Source: Isoetes taiwanensis (lineage: Eukaryota; Streptophyta; Lycopodiopsida; Isoetales; Isoetaceae). From it: a stretch of 64,000 bases of DNA. The notes under the pieces were generated by a model. The model saw only the letters and a list, made by a program, of their open reading frames with translations, was not told the origin of the DNA and did not search any database. Positions within the stretch are counted from its first letter, which is position 1; the number at the start of each line of letters is the position of its first letter. Where the stretch lies: positions 427,050-491,049 of the forward strand of contig JAJEKV010000106.1 of NCBI GenBank assembly GCA_021234155.1. The letters run 5' to 3'. Position numbers and translations under genes: made by a program. Of the stretch, positions 10,400-22,660 are shown in pieces.

Positions 10400-11805
10400 T
10401 GCACTAGACTTAGGGCCTTAAAACCACCAACTACACGTAAGCGAGTTTTCATTGCCAAACGTTTAAACTATAAAATATTGGAATGGGGTTAGAATAAAGT
10501 TTTTTGTCAACAACTTCAAAGGTCTCAGTCCCGCTAGCCAAGGCTAACCAAGGGTACTAGTACCCAATCAACTAAAGGATTAAACTCGTAACACCCATTC
10601 CTTGGTGACAACCTAAGCATCACCAACCACAACTGCACACCAGAGGGAGACTGCCCTGCATTACAGGACCAAATAAAATACTAACAAAGACAACTAAATC
10701 CTATTGACCTTGAGACATTGTGGATCTAAGAGATAACTTAGGCAATCCAAAATGCAAATCATCTACTTAGCCAGAATGATTTTCTGTTGCTACTTCTATC
10801 ATGTAGAGTCTAACGCCAGAACCCTATGCTCATGCCACTTTTATCCCCTTTGTCCTTGAGAATAGACATATGTATGTTCTATGTCTCAAAGGGAGCATCA
10901 AGGAAAACACGAGGGTCTTTGGTGTGAGAGAATAGTCCAAAAATTGGTACCAACTATCATGTCCTTCTTTAAGCATGAGCTTTTGAGTTGTACGTCAACC
11001 AACGTGCTTGCGCCTTAACATACACGTTGAGCCCTAATATAGGCGTGCCACAATCAATACACAAGTGCCATTATTGTCTTTGTACAATAAAGGCCCCCCT
11101 TGTTGATGTCCTTTATGTACCTTTATTCCCATCTTTTAACTTTTATCTTCATGTCATATCTTTTAACTTTGATATGGCAAGTCCTAATGTTTAGCTTTGA
11201 ACACTCACGTAAAGACATCTTTGGTTTAGACTATTCCTTATGAATTAGTCTACCCCTTTGCCATCAAAAGGAATACTTTGCCACCAAAAGGAATACGTGC
11301 CCTGAAGTTTTTTTTTTTCTAAACTCAATAAAGACTCCCCTTTGTGGACAACCTTTTCTTGTCTTTATTCATAACGTATAACTTTTTTTTTTATGTCATG
11401 AGGCAACTTTCATGGCATATACTTGTGCTAAAGTGTGTCTTCTAAATAAGATATGGCATATACTTGGCCTTGGCCTTGGCCGTTCCTTATCTATATCATT
11501 AACATCCACACATTCCTTAAGATTATTGCCTCCTTAAGAATATCTCCACAAGGTCATAAACCAAGGGACATATTTTAAGTACTTTAAGACAAAAACCTCA
11601 TTATCTTACATGCATAGCTCTATGCTTGCCAAGGCCAGAACCCGACAACAAAGCATAGCTTAGCCATACTAGAATTCATACTCGTTGTGCCAAACACAAG
11701 TGGGGATCCGCAAAATCCACAACGAAACAACCATGAGTATGCCTTGCTTGGAGTTACTTGTGTAAGCACCAATCCCATCTCTAATGGAATACCCGTTGAA
11801 ACTTA
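10400..11805. other. Internal region of the gypsy element without a readable gag
   Basis: This 1.4-kb stretch sits where gag should be (between primer-binding site and RT on the minus strand). I see no long frame, no CCHC knuckle and no gag motif, only AT-rich sequence with short repeats (TTTGCCATCAAAAGGAATAC at 11260 and 11280). Confidence 0.5.
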
Positions 11806-11820
11806 ACGCTCTGATACCAC

Positions 11821-12042
11821 TAAAACAGACACTTGACGTGGCACGCTATCTCACCATCCAACCACGAGCCCTCAGCCAAGACACAGCTGCCCCATAGCTC
11901 TCCCCCGAGCAACTATATAGCATGCACGCCCCTTTGGTCCCTCTTTGGACCAAAGCCTCCTTTGGACAAAAGCCCAAAGGTCCAAAGGCCCATATGGCCC
12001 AAAAAGGCCTAAAGCCTTTTGCCATATTCTTGGCATATATCA
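11821..12042 (-). repeat. 5' LTR of the 5.0-kb gypsy element
   Basis: Copy of 7014-7235. The adjacent GCTCTGATACCA (11808-11819) is the reverse complement of the tRNA-Met primer-binding site, which fixes both LTR end and orientation. Confidence 0.9.
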
Positions 12043-12904
12043 GCTAGAGCTGCTAAGTGTTTTTGTGGCCCGCCTTCACTTCTAGCAAATATGACCACAT
12101 CGTCAACGTATAATAGTAGGAATATTACATATCCCATTAGCGTTGCTCCATCTCCTCCACTTTTAGATATCCAATCTTCCAACTCATCAATGAAGATGCC
12201 AAACAAAGTAGGTGACAGCGGACATCCCTGCTTAACCCCAATATTGCTTTTAATTCCCACACCCTGTGGCAGAGGGAAAGATAAGTGTACCCAAACTTTT
12301 TCATATAATGTGCCAACCGCATTCTGGAAATGTGTTGAAACCCCTAGTTTCTCCATTCTTTTTTATATATTTGCTCTTCTTACTGTATCAAAAGCCTTAG
12401 AGAAATCAATAAAAGCGTGCAAAGTGGCTTCTTTGTCTTTTTTACCGAATCTATTATAGTCCCGAGCACCAAGATATGGTCCACTATGGCTTTTATAGGT
12501 TTAAACCCTGCTTGCATATTAGATCTTTTCCATTTTCTTCTGCTCAGGAGCTTATTTTATGCTCTACGATGGTCGCAAAAAGCTTTACAAAGAGACTGCT
12601 TACCATGATCAGTATGTAGTTATTGGGATCCCCGGTGTCCCCTGATTTATGCACTGGTACTACCCTGTTCATTTGCGAGCTATGTGGGAAACCATCCCGT
12701 ATAGCGGCGTTCAGCAATTTACCAATCACTTTTGTCGTCGCTGGTCCTACCCACTTAATCATCTCAGCCTTTAGCCCAGCATGTCTGATGCCTTCCCATT
12801 GGCAAGTTTGTGAATTCCCATCTCAACATCTACAGCGTGGATCAATAAATTATCATTGCTCTTTCCTAATCTCTCGTCGATCCCATCTAGTCCCATCTAC
12901 ATAG
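12043..12904 (-). pseudogene. LINE reverse transcriptase, N-terminal half
   Basis: The frame at 12356-12009 reads NIGVKQGCPLSPTLFGIFID and LLYVDDVVIFARSEGG. GVKQGCPLSP and YVDDV are the RT palm motifs of LINEs (the catalytic pair is DD). Upstream at 12762-12544 RVVPVHKSGDTGDPNNY gives an earlier RT block. Frames change between these pieces. It belongs to the LINE interrupted at 12042. Confidence 0.88.
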
Positions 12905-13640
12905 TACAGCTTCTTAATCTGATGTATAAGTCCATCGAGATATAATTCTGCCACTTTAGCCGCCTTACTTTTCAGCTTATTCCAGAATTTTTTCGGGTCC
13001 TTTGTTATCATGTTTACCATTTCCAATTGTCTAACTGTTGTGTATTCTTTCTTTTTTCTTCTTATCATTTTTATATAGATGTTTCTCCTTTCCAACTTAT
13101 CATATCCTTTAGCTTCTTTCTATAGCTTACGCAACTGCTTGCATTCATTATTAAATCAATGGTTGCATGGCAGCCCCTGGCTCTTTGAAAACAGCTAAAA
13201 CATTCATTTGCAGCATCTAGCAGGATAGCACTAAGCTTATCATCTATATCACTAGCCTTTTCTAGCCATTGCACATTTTTAACTTTATGCTCACATAGAT
13301 CCATGTACGTCTTTGCTTTGTGAAAATCAAAGGAAAGCGAAGTATAGCTCTTACCTGGTACCATGTGATTCATCTTGCTCGGAAGTTTTAGTTCAAAGAT
13401 TAGCAGCATGTGATCTGACTCCGGGCAGTCCCCAATGTAAAAGTCAAGTATTGTTTGCATTGAGTGTTCCCCAGCGACTAGGTAATCCACCACACTCGAG
13501 CATGTTTCCACCGAGCCAACTGATGTGCATTTCCCTGAGAAAGGATATTTGGCAATCCCATTGTATACAACTAGGCCCAATCCCCCACATATATTCAGTA
13601 ACTGCCCCCTTGAGGGATAACATATTTATAAGTGTCTTCA
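12853..13640 (-). pseudogene. LINE endonuclease C-terminus and linker to RT
   Basis: In the frame 13580-13071, DFYIGDCPESDHMLLIFELK is the APE-type C-terminal block with catalytic SDH. The frame at 13095-12853 (KKEYTTVRQLEMVNMITKDPKKFW) is the linker that precedes RT in these LINEs. The N-terminal endonuclease and ORF1 of this copy are absent, so it is 5' truncated near 13640. Confidence 0.8.
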
Positions 13641-14029
13641 ATGAGAAGTGAAGTGAAGTGAAGTGAAGTGAATTGTATTACGTCTTTTGGGAGACCTCAC
13701 ATACCTATAAGACGACATCATCATACATCATAATCATAAAAAATTAGATGGATTTCCATTTCCTCATCTAATTCCTCACTCTCATTCAATGTATCATCTT
13801 CATCTAGTAAAATATTTACATTTTTGTACAACTCTCTCTATGCTGTAGCGTCTCAATTAGGAAAGATCCTATTCTATTTCCATCCAATCCAAAAAAGGTA
13901 CGCAATTCAGTCATGTTGATGCCATACCTTGCTCGTAACATACTATAGACTGGGCACTTAAGTATGACATGGTCTTCATCCTCTATATCATCTTTATCAC
14001 ATACTTAACAACATCTCATAGTTCTCGGA

Positions 14030-14880
14030 ATGGTACCCCATCTTCCAACCTCCACACCTAGATGGTGTGAGCGGAGCCAGATTCTGCTGATATTGTGTCT
14101 CTTCTTTATCGATATGTTCTATGCTAATTGTGCTACCTCATTCAATGAAGGATTCATAATCATCTTGTATAATATCATCTTTGTTTTTGGACTCATCCAC
14201 ATCTTTCTTCTAACCTTATCATAAACCCATGTTCGCAGATTATCAATCGAGAGTGCCTCTTCCCACAAAATATCCTATCTTGCAAACCATGATATTACAT
14301 TGGCAAACCATCCCTTGTATTCGGTGCTCAAACAAGCATGGTAAGGAATGCGTGTGACATCCATCTTTTTTATCTTGGCAAGGTATCTGATGCAAGTGGC
14401 ATAATGCCACATTCGGCCAGCATCATCGGGTATGGGGTTTGTGCCTTTACACCCAATTCTAGCCTAAGAAACTTCTTGTGTGCCTGCTCAATATCATCCC
14501 ATGAACATTGTGGCAGCCCCAGTCCCCAGATTTCAGCCCCGTGTAGAATTATGCTTTGGACCAAGGATTCATACAGTTTTTTCTTTAGTGGCCATGATCA
14601 TATGTGAGATTTCCTGCACATGCTTTGCATAGAATATAATGCCTTCTGTCCACTTTCAATTCTTTACAATATGCATTGATGCCATTTATGATTTCTGCCA
14701 AGTAGTGAGTCCCAGGTATTTATATGTCTCACATGTCTCAACTTTTTCATCCAGATACAGAAATCCATGTTCTTGCTTGGGAGCACCTATCGTCATAGTT
14801 TTGGTCTTCTCTAGATTAACTTGCATCCCTGTTTTGTTACAGAAAACAGTCAATTGATCGATCAGTTGTTGCATGTGTAT
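14030..14880 (-). pseudogene. LINE RT C-terminal domain
   Basis: YLDEKVETCETYKYLGLTTW (14874-14686) and SIILHGAEIWGLGLPQCSWD (14564-14370) followed by PYPMMLAECGIMPLASDTLP match the C-terminal region of the other LINEs here. The frames are separated by indels. Confidence 0.82.
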
Positions 14881-15770
14881 CTAAGACCGTGAAAAGAGCA
14901 CCACATCCTCAACATACAAGAGCAATTGGATCATATACCCCTGGATCTCAGTGCCACCATCACAATTGTTATGCAACCATTCCTCCAGACTATCGATGAA
15001 GAGACCAAATATAGTAGGAGACAGAGGGCACCCTTGTTTCACTCCAATGTTCGGTATTTCATTTTTAAATGGCATCGATACCTGCACCAAAACTTTCTCA
15101 TAGAGCATCTGGACTGCATCATGTAAATGCTTAAGGACACATAATTGCTCCATTCTTTTCCATAGTCTGTTCCTGGGGACTTTGTCAAATGCGTTGCGAA
15201 AATCTATAAATGTCACATGTAGAGGTTTCTTGGTTCCATTAACCGAGTCAAAAATGCATTTCAATGCAAGCAAATGATCTAGTGTGGACATTTGAGCCAT
15301 GAAACCTGCCTGTGTTTTGCCTCTTTTGTCATTATGTTCAGCCCAGAGACTAATTTTCTTCTCCACAATATTAGCAAGTAATTTAGAGAATAGATTACTC
15401 ACCATTAGAGTCTTGTAGTTGTTGCCATTTATTATGGAGCCACTCTTATGCACTGGAACAATCCGATTGAGCTGCCAATCTTGTGGGAATCCTTCTTTGC
15501 ATCGCCAAGATGAACATCGCGTGCTATTATTGCATGGATCGCCTCCGCCCATTTGAGATGCTCAATACAACGTCTACTTTGATCCTTTGCCTTGCCATTT
15601 GCAAGACTATCAATGCCAGTAACCACTTCTTCCTGCTTGAAAATCAGATCAGACCTCACTTTTAGTGGGGCCTCGATTTTGGCATCATGGTATAAGCGCA
15701 TAACTTGATTCCATAGCTCACTTGCAGCAAGTGGAATCTCTTTGTACTTATTGCTTTTTAGTTTTTCCAA
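14881..15770 (-). pseudogene. LINE reverse transcriptase
   Basis: The 223-residue frame (15552-14881) holds LNRIVPVHKSGSIINGNNY, VTFIDFRNAFDKVPRNRLWK (catalytic FxxAFD), IGVKQGCPLSPTIFGLFIDS and LLYVEDVVLFSRS. The catalytic loop reads YVED instead of Y[AV]DD, so this copy lacks one metal-binding Asp. The 15770-15432 frame adds the preceding fingers region. Confidence 0.88.
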
Positions 15771-15849
15771 TAGGACTTTGGATCATTTTTGGTATTGGCT
15801 TATCGGGGTCTCCTATTGCTTTAGTATAAACTGCTCTCTTTTTTTGCCT

Positions 15850-16851
15850 TATGATCTTGATATGCTCTTCTCAGGGCTGTTTTGCTGCCATCAATGAAGT
15901 TCCTCAATTCCTTTTGGCTATTCGGCATGCTTGGTCATACCAGAACTTGCATTATAACCCTTTTCGCACACACGCCTTGGCATACATTGCTCCGTGGCTT
16001 TCTGTTATGATACTCAACAGCTTCTTATTCATGTCATCAATAGTGCCATCCCAATTACCTTGGCGATTTTGTCTTCCATACACATCCGGTATGTGGCACC
16101 TAGGGAGAATCTTATTGGTGTATGATCAGATTCAAGGCAATCCGCTCTTATTTCAAAGTCTAAAATCATCTCCAAATTATCCCGTGAGATGATCGGATAG
16201 TCGAAATCACGCTCCTTGGTCAACATGTACATGTCCTAGACCGTAGAAATTTGCTGATCCTATTGTACATCAAGAGCTCAGCCTTGGTGCATAGGTTTAA
16301 TAATTGGTGTCGGACCTTGTTATGAGCCGATCCTCGGAATGTACATTTCCAGCCTTGTTTGGTCACCTCATCCTTCCTCCATGGTTCTAAACCAAAGAGG
16401 ATCATCTTCCCATGTACGGATAGTTTGTTTGTCTCCAGTTCTCCCATTGAAGTTTCCTGTTCGGATAACAATACCTTGCATTTGGAATCTCAATATATCT
16501 TGTTCCAGTTCAAAGAATATGTCATCCCCTATGGCTCCATCAGAGTAAGCCTTTTTATGCCTTGGTGCAAAATAGCATGCAGGGCATTCCAAATGGGCGA
16601 TTTATTTGTATCCATATATATTGGTTGTTTATATCCTTTTTGCTTGCAGTCATTAAGTTTGAATATTGCTTCCTGATATAGCAGGCAACTCCACCATTCA
16701 CAGTGTCATTTTCTGTGTGTCTTTTATTTTTAACGGATGTCATCAGTGTGAATCCATCAATATCAGGCAAGGCATAGAGATCATGTTCCTTTGTTTCCAA
16801 AAAGTATATCATGATTCTTGTCGCCGTTAATTTGTTTATATTCCAAACCAT
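15850..16851 (-). pseudogene. LINE APE-type endonuclease
   Basis: The frame starting at 16851 reads IYFLETKEHDLYALPDIDGF and NGGVACYIRKQYSNLM, with the catalytic Glu in the ETKEH block. IRTGNFNGRTGDKQTI occurs at 16592-16368, where GDFN is changed to GNFN, losing the catalytic Asp. DCLESDHTPIRFSLG (16232-16029) is the SDH block. Confidence 0.82.
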
Positions 16852-16984
16852 TATCCTGAGTGCCTCCCATCTATCCTATTCCTCAATGATCTTCTTGCCC
16901 TTGATCCATTTTACCTTTTGATTGTTTTGTCTGGCTTCGTTATATTTGGCAATTTCTATTTTTTTCCAGCTAGCTGCTCTTTGT

Positions 16985-17449
16985 TAGATCTTCATTGATC
17001 CAAATGAATTTTCTCTTCAAGGTATGTGTATTTTTTAGTTGCAACAATCGAGCTTCCCTACTTGCAAATTTGACTATCATATGTCTAGTTCCTGTATCGT
17101 TTGTCCCTACCCAAAAAGATCAGAGATGTCTACCTTTTGAATGCCCATGGTCTCTTGGAAGAATTATTCTGCTACAATTTTAGACTTCTCTTCTTGCTTT
17201 TCTAGCAGACCCACAATCCTGAGATACAAAGCTCGGCCCTTCCTTTCCTGTGTCTCCATAAACTGCTCAAGAGTAATTTCATTTACTTCATTGTCCTCAG
17301 AATCTGCTTCTTGCTTTAGGTCTTTATTATCACTCTTTACTGCCTCGAGTTCCTTTCTTATTTACCGGTAATCAGATGGGATTGCTTCGTTCTCATCTCT
17401 CAATTTTCATAATTTCCCTAGCAAGATATCTTCTCGTGATGTCGCTTCT
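16985..17449 (-). pseudogene. LINE ORF1 C-terminal (RRM-type) remnant
   Basis: The minus strand reads TGTRHMIVKFASREARLLQL and TLKRKFIWINEDLTKSS near 17120-16985. This aligns with ORF1 of the LINE at 26.2 kb (HRPILVRFTNIEARERVMQH ... HRIWLNDDLT). ORF1 proteins bind LINE RNA. It is cut at 17450 by the next element's LTR. Confidence 0.7.
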
Positions 17450-19685
17450 TGTAACGAGCCTGCCGAGTTGACCCTTATGGCACCTCGGGAACTTGTCAAA
17501 CCTAAGGCTAGATTTGTGTGGTGTGAATTTAGGTGAAGATTTAAATCTTCCCTCGCAATTGAAATCCTAAAACCTAAACCCAGAGACAACTCTGCTTATG
17601 CATTCAACATATTCACAAACTTAATATATTCCAATCTCTAATTGAGAAAATCAAACAGCTCAAATATTTACAATGTATCATCAATATATAAACAACAGCA
17701 AACTGAGCAAATCAAACAGAAATTTCTAGCTTTAGAACTCAAGCATGATTCCGGCTACATTGCCACCATCAACTTGACCGCTGCCTTGCAGGTTCACTGC
17801 ACATGCACTCAATGGGGTTAGTCCTCGTGACTAAGTGGGGATCCCATAGCTGCTTCTGCGTACATGGGAACACTCTGGCATCTGGGATAACATGAACATG
17901 AACAATCCCAAAACACAAGATACTATGGTGCAGCGCTAGACAATGACAACAAAAGAAACATCATAAGCATCAGGAGCAAAGAACATAAAGTCAAAGTACC
18001 AAAACAACATAAACAAAGCTCCGGGGCAATGGGAAACTCAGCCAGCCTACAAGCAGGCCCTGTTAGCAGAATAATGCCCAGCCAGCTCACATTTCGAGCC
18101 CGTTGGCAGAGTTGGTGGGTTGAACCTCGCATGCGCATACCCTTCCCATGGCGATGGAGGACCTCTTACCATGGAGTCACAAAGGTCTACGCATGTGAGG
18201 AAGCTATGCCTGGTGTCACAGAGCACAAGAACAACATAGAACACAGATGACATAAGAATGCTGGAACAACCTAGGCCACCGAACCTAGAAGCCCGACCTC
18301 GGAGGATCCAAGTACATAATACAATACTAAGATAACAAGATACATTGAAGCAATTACCAGATTATGACATGTGATGTTCAATTATGACCTTTATAATACA
18401 TGTGCAGACCACTCTTGCCGAGGATGTCCCGGTCATAACAGTCTATCACAGTCGAAGCAGCTAGCTCCATAATTCTGTCACATTGATGGTGTGCCATTGC
18501 CTCGCACCCACAAGGGGGCAACTTCTCAATGTTATTCAAATAAGCCACCCTTAGCTATGGTTTTTATATTATTATATTAAAATAACACTTCCCTAGCTAA
18601 TTGATTTATTGGCATCATTAATATTGATTCTTCCCCAGCATGATCTTTGAAAATCAAATGGACAATCTCTTATGTTTCTTTAGTAGATTTTCTTGTTTAT
18701 TAACCAACAAAGCCTTCCTCTCCAGGCTGCCATACACCAGAATAGACAGATTGCCTGGCTTTGCCTGCTATAATAATAGCCAATCCTTACTATCGGACAA
18801 CTTGATTCTAAAGGCCATATTAATTCATAAACCAAAGAACGTCAAAACTATAATAGCAAACATCCAAGAATAAAACAACACTTTGGAATTCACAAACCTG
18901 CATCACAGTAGCAACAAATGGGCGGGCTGCTGGAACAAATCCAGCAGCCCCAATCTGGATTGGATCCTCTACAATCAGGTTCGAAATTGATATTAAAGCC
19001 TTTCCTGGTAGACCCACAATGGATTCAGGTCAGTTTAAGGCATTTATGAGCAATTTCGGGTTATCCTTTGGCCCGATTATCACCATCCAACAAGTACTTC
19101 CAGCTCCCAATTCAATCCAATAACCGATGCTTCTACAATTTCGGCCCTTTAGCAGGCCAAATCGGCATGTTTCATGTCAAATCAGCATTCTTCCAGGTGT
19201 TTCCATCAAACCTGGTTCTGGATGAGACGATTTTGTTGCAGGTGAAAACTGTCGCTACAGCCTATACTTTCTGAATTAGATCTATACTGGATCAATTTCG
19301 ACCTACCCCAGGCCCTTTTAAGATAATTATTTTCATCAACATAATCTCTTACTTGCTCAGATAGAAAACCTCTCAATCAACAAATTCTTAACATGCAAAT
19401 CAATTCCTGGCAATCTATGCAACTCTTAATTGAATCCTAAAAATCAAAATTCAAACTCCACCTGATAAGAGAAATTGTACAGTCTCAGTCTCCATCTCCG
19501 ACAAGCTCCGATGCTTCTCTGCCTTGATGCTCCAGATAGCCTTCTCTTGCAAAGAGCTTCACGTCTTCAAAAAGCCCCAAAAAGTGTTTTCTAAACCCTT
19601 GCTCATATACATCTATGCCATACATGTATCTTCATGTACAAACACCTCATACAATACTGGTCCCTAACTTCCCAGGACTGTTACA
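17450..19685 (-). repeat. Large 2.2-kb LTR of a truncated gypsy element
   Basis: On the minus strand the LTR would start TGTAACAGTCCTGGG at 19685 and end GGCTCGTTACA at 17450, giving TGTAAC...GTTACA terminal inverted repeats. A purine-rich tract (AGAAGGGAAGAA) lies just upstream of its start, at 19686-19697. There is no second copy in the window, so the boundaries rest on these signals alone. The interior shows no ORF I can assign. Confidence 0.55.
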
Positions 19686-21025
19686 TTCTTCCCTTCTAAA
19701 ATTTAATCCATGTCCCCATGGGTCGATCCTAGGAGCTGTCATGCTTATTGACAATGTGCACTGGCAATCTAAAGCATGGTACACAAACTGCTGCAGACAA
19801 TAAGACAAAAGCAAGACCATCATGATTCTTACCTGGAATTTGCAGTATAGAAGCTTCTTGAGCTCCATCACGTGGGGCTTCAATGGCGTACACAAACATT
19901 TGGTGTTGCGGAAGATCCATCATTGCGGCAGCTCTAGCTTTACCACTCGGCTGCCTTCGCTCAATGGTTCTATCATCTGTACCCCATCTTTCCTCAGGCT
20001 GGCGCTCCCTTTGATTCCATCGAGGTTCTCCACGGCCTTTGCCTCTACTAGCATTTGGATTCTGCTCCCATGGCACTTCTATGAGGAGCTACGTCCCTCA
20101 ATACTGCCAAATATTGGGCAATTGTTTCTTGTGTGCCCTGTTCCCCTACAACGGAAACAACGCCCCTCTTCAAAGCACTGCTGCCTTTCCTCATTAGTGA
20201 GTCGTGGGGGTAACTTACTACCTTCAATCTGGCTGCTACTTGCCCGATTCCTCATTGCTCTGAACCTCCACAGATGGACTAGTAGATGGCTCCCCTCTAA
20301 ATGATCGTCTTCGGCTATACGAATTCTGAGCTGGCCAAGAGGAAGGTGCCTGTCTCTTCCTTTGGGCTTCTAATCTGGCTTTCTTTGCCAAATCGCTTTC
20401 TCGACTTTTGGCAATCCAAACAACTTCCGCAAGGTCCTTATAGGCAACTCCTGACAGTACTCTTGATATCTACATGAAGGCCTTTCACAAACCTGGAACA
20501 CAACATGATTTTATCCATAGCAGGACAATGAGGCTGCAACCTTCTAAATCTCTCATTGTATTCTGACACTGTGCTAGTCTGTACACAATCAAAGAACTCG
20601 TTCATCTTCTCAACCTTATACCCAGGAGGTGTGAAATGACCCTCAAAGGCAGTCTTAAAATCAACCCATGTAGCCTGTACGGGAGTCTTCCCTAGATCAA
20701 TCAGGCATGTCTCCCACCAAACTCTTGCAAAGCCTTCTAACATTGCCTGAGCAAGGAGAGCCTTCACAGAATCCTGTGCTTTGATCAAATCAAAATAGAA
20801 CTCTACCCCACAGAGCCAGGCATCAGCATCATCCCCCGTTGTGTTCTCACCTGTGAACCCTTCTCTTTTGGTGTCCTTCAACACCTTATCAATTGCTTTC
20901 TTAGCCTCACTCCAAAAAGCATCGGTATATTGCAGAAAATCAGCAACGCATGTTTGATCTGTTGATGACTGAGCCAAAGGCCTTTTGGCGTAGAGTGCTG
21001 TATAAGCGGCATCAACCACCTGGCA
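19686..21025 (-). pseudogene. Ty3/gypsy gag, pol deleted
   Basis: The frame 21019-20438 (193 aa) reads DADAWLCGVEFYFDLIKAQD, MLEGFARVWWETCLIDLGKT, WVDFKTAFEGHFTPPGYKVE and VSEYNERFRRLQPHCPAMDK, the chromovirus gag core. CFRCRGTGHTRNNCP lies at about 20185-20105, the CCHC knuckle. After NASRGKGRGEPRWNQ-type basic sequence, protein homology stops near the protease start and the purine tract of the LTR follows. Pol has therefore been deleted between PR and the 3' LTR. The 5' LTR is also missing. Confidence 0.75.
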
Positions 21026-21039
21026 ATGTTACCTCAGAC

Positions 21040-21941
21040 CAGTGGAGACAACGGTTGGAGGAGTTGTATGACCCCCAGGAGCGATCGCTGAGGTACCAGA
21101 TCAGCTAGGAGAAACGATACAGCTTTCAGAGGAGGACATCCACCAGGGTCTTAGACATCTTGCTAATGGTAAAGCAAAGAACTTGTAGGGACTTCAGGCC
21201 GAGCTGTTGAAATGGGGTGGACCAGCTTTGCTAGGGCCTTTGACAGTGATAATCAATCAGGCCATTAGAGAGGGCCTCCCACAGGAATGAATGGTTAGCA
21301 AGGTCACCCCTATTCATAAGACGAGAAGTAGGGATGACTCCACCAACTACCGTATGATCATAGTGAGCCCATTACTCGCAAAACTTCTAGCAGGTGTGCT
21401 GGAGAAGAAGTTAACGTGGTGGGCTGAGGAAACTGGAGTACGTGCAGTTGGCCATGCAGGTTTTCGCCCTGCCCACTCCACGATTGACCATATTTTTACT
21501 CTCAGAATTCTTATGGAAACTAGCCGCAATGCACGACGTGACTTGTATTGCTGTTTCGTGGATCTTAAGACGACATATGATACGATCCCTCGAGACCTGT
21601 TGTGGCAGCGCTTGCAGGTGCTACATGTTCCATGGGACTTGCAAAATGCCATCTATGGGTTCTATGATGGAATATATGCCACTTTGCCTATGTCAGATCA
21701 CCAAGTGAGTAGCACCATAGGTGTTAAACAAGGATGTCCATTATCTCCAATGCTTTTTGGACTCTATATTGACAAGTTGGAGACCTGGATGCAAGAACAT
21801 GGAGGTGGTGGCCCACAATTGCCAGAGGCATATATAATAAAACAGTTGCTCTATGCAGAAGATGTGGGCTTATTGTCCCATACATCTAGGAGTATGCAGG
21901 AGTTGCAAGGTGTAAGCATAGGACCAAGTACCCCCTGTTGA
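21040..21941 (+). pseudogene. LINE reverse transcriptase fragment (+)
   Basis: The frame 21291-21941 contains MVSKVTPIHKTRSRDDSTNY, CCFVDLKTTYDTIPRDLLWQ, TIGVKQGCPLSPMLFGLYID and LLYAEDVGLLSHTSR. The FxxAFD block is changed to LKTTYD and the YADD loop to YAED, so it is inactive. Upstream, in a stop-interrupted frame, LANGKAKNL and LQAELLKWGGPALLGPL extend it to about 21140. It is truncated at both ends and runs opposite to the neighbouring LINEs. Confidence 0.85.
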
Positions 21942-22487
21942 TCCTATGCTTAGGTTATGATGCCATTATCACCCATTTAAATGATAAAACAAATAGCAGA
22001 GTTTTGAAATAAATCTCATGTTTCTTTTTTACTTTTTGTGACCATTCTCACGATGAGCTATCATTTGGAATTTATGTCTTATCTTATAAGTAGATACCAT
22101 ATATATCCATTGTAAACAGGTTCTTGAGGTGGTTCTAAGGTAGTTGATCACTTCATGTTCTGTAAGATTACTTCAGATTAGATTCAAGATTGAAGTTTGC
22201 TCCAACATCATGGTTTGTTATCTAATCTTCAAGTTTCGATGTTAGACTAGGCATGAAGGTACCAATGTCCAAAGTTCTCTTCAATATCTAATCTTTTGGT
22301 TACTTCACGCTTGATCCATTCGAAGTACTTTGTTCAACAAAAGCAGTCATACCGCATGATGATAACAAGGTAAGAAAATTGTTGTCCCTGATTTGTATGT
22401 TTACAATCTCTAAGCTCTAAGGCCACAAAATTTTGTCTCTGATCCACTTTATTTGATTCTCCTGCTCCTTTAATATAATAGGAATGG

Positions 22488-22660
22488 ATTGTATGGCATG
22501 TCCTATATGTGAGCAAATTTCCACAGTTATCTTGCAATTTCCAATGCTTTCATAGTATTCACATGAAATCTGTATGGCCTGTCCTCTACGTGAACAAATT
22601 TTCATGGATTTCTTGCAATTTGCAATGCTTACTTACTATGGATATGAAATTTGCTACACA
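22488..22660 (+). repeat. Diverged tandem duplication, 81-bp period
   Basis: TGTATGGCATGTCCTATATG (22490) and TGTATGGCCTGTCCTCTACG (22571) start two ~81-bp copies that both run on through GTGARCAAATTT and TTGCAATTTSCAATGCTT. No ORF is associated. Confidence 0.7.

Larger units (their letters stand above)
7014..12042 (-). mobile_element. Ty3/gypsy LTR retrotransposon, 5.0 kb, decayed
   Basis: Two ~222-bp LTRs (7014-7235 and 11821-12042) of high identity bound an internal region. On the minus strand the primer-binding site TGGTATCAGAGCG lies directly inside the right LTR (about 11807-11819). A polypurine tract (AAGAGGGAGGGAA) lies directly inside the left LTR (7236-7249). Flanks read GCCAG (7009-7013) and GCTAG (12043-12047), a 5-bp target duplication with one change. 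Pol fragments occupy 8590-10389. No gag is recognisable in 10400-11800, so the copy is either gag-less or eroded. Confidence 0.9.
6365..13640 (-). mobile_element. LINE (APE endonuclease + RT), split by a nested LTR element
   Basis: Minus-strand LINE whose 5' half is at 13640-12043 (endonuclease, then RT) and 3' half at 7008-6365 (RT C-terminus). The 5.0-kb LTR retrotransposon 7014-12042 interrupts it. The 3' end is near an AATAATAATAAT run at about 6368, matching the ATT-type microsatellite tail of the LINE at 29.5 kb. The 3' end lies where the H2B gypsy element's 5' LTR would be expected, so it probably inserted into that element. Confidence 0.75.
13641..17449 (-). mobile_element. Second LINE in the same orientation (ORF1, endonuclease, RT)
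   Basis: Minus-strand LINE with ORF1 C-terminus (about 17449-16985), endonuclease (16851-15850) and RT (15770-14330). Its 3' end carries a (TTCAC)n tail read on plus as GAAGTGAAGTGAAGTGAAGTG at 13643-13668. It directly abuts the 5' truncation of the LINE at 12043-13640. Its own 5' side is cut by the LTR beginning at 17450. Confidence 0.8.
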
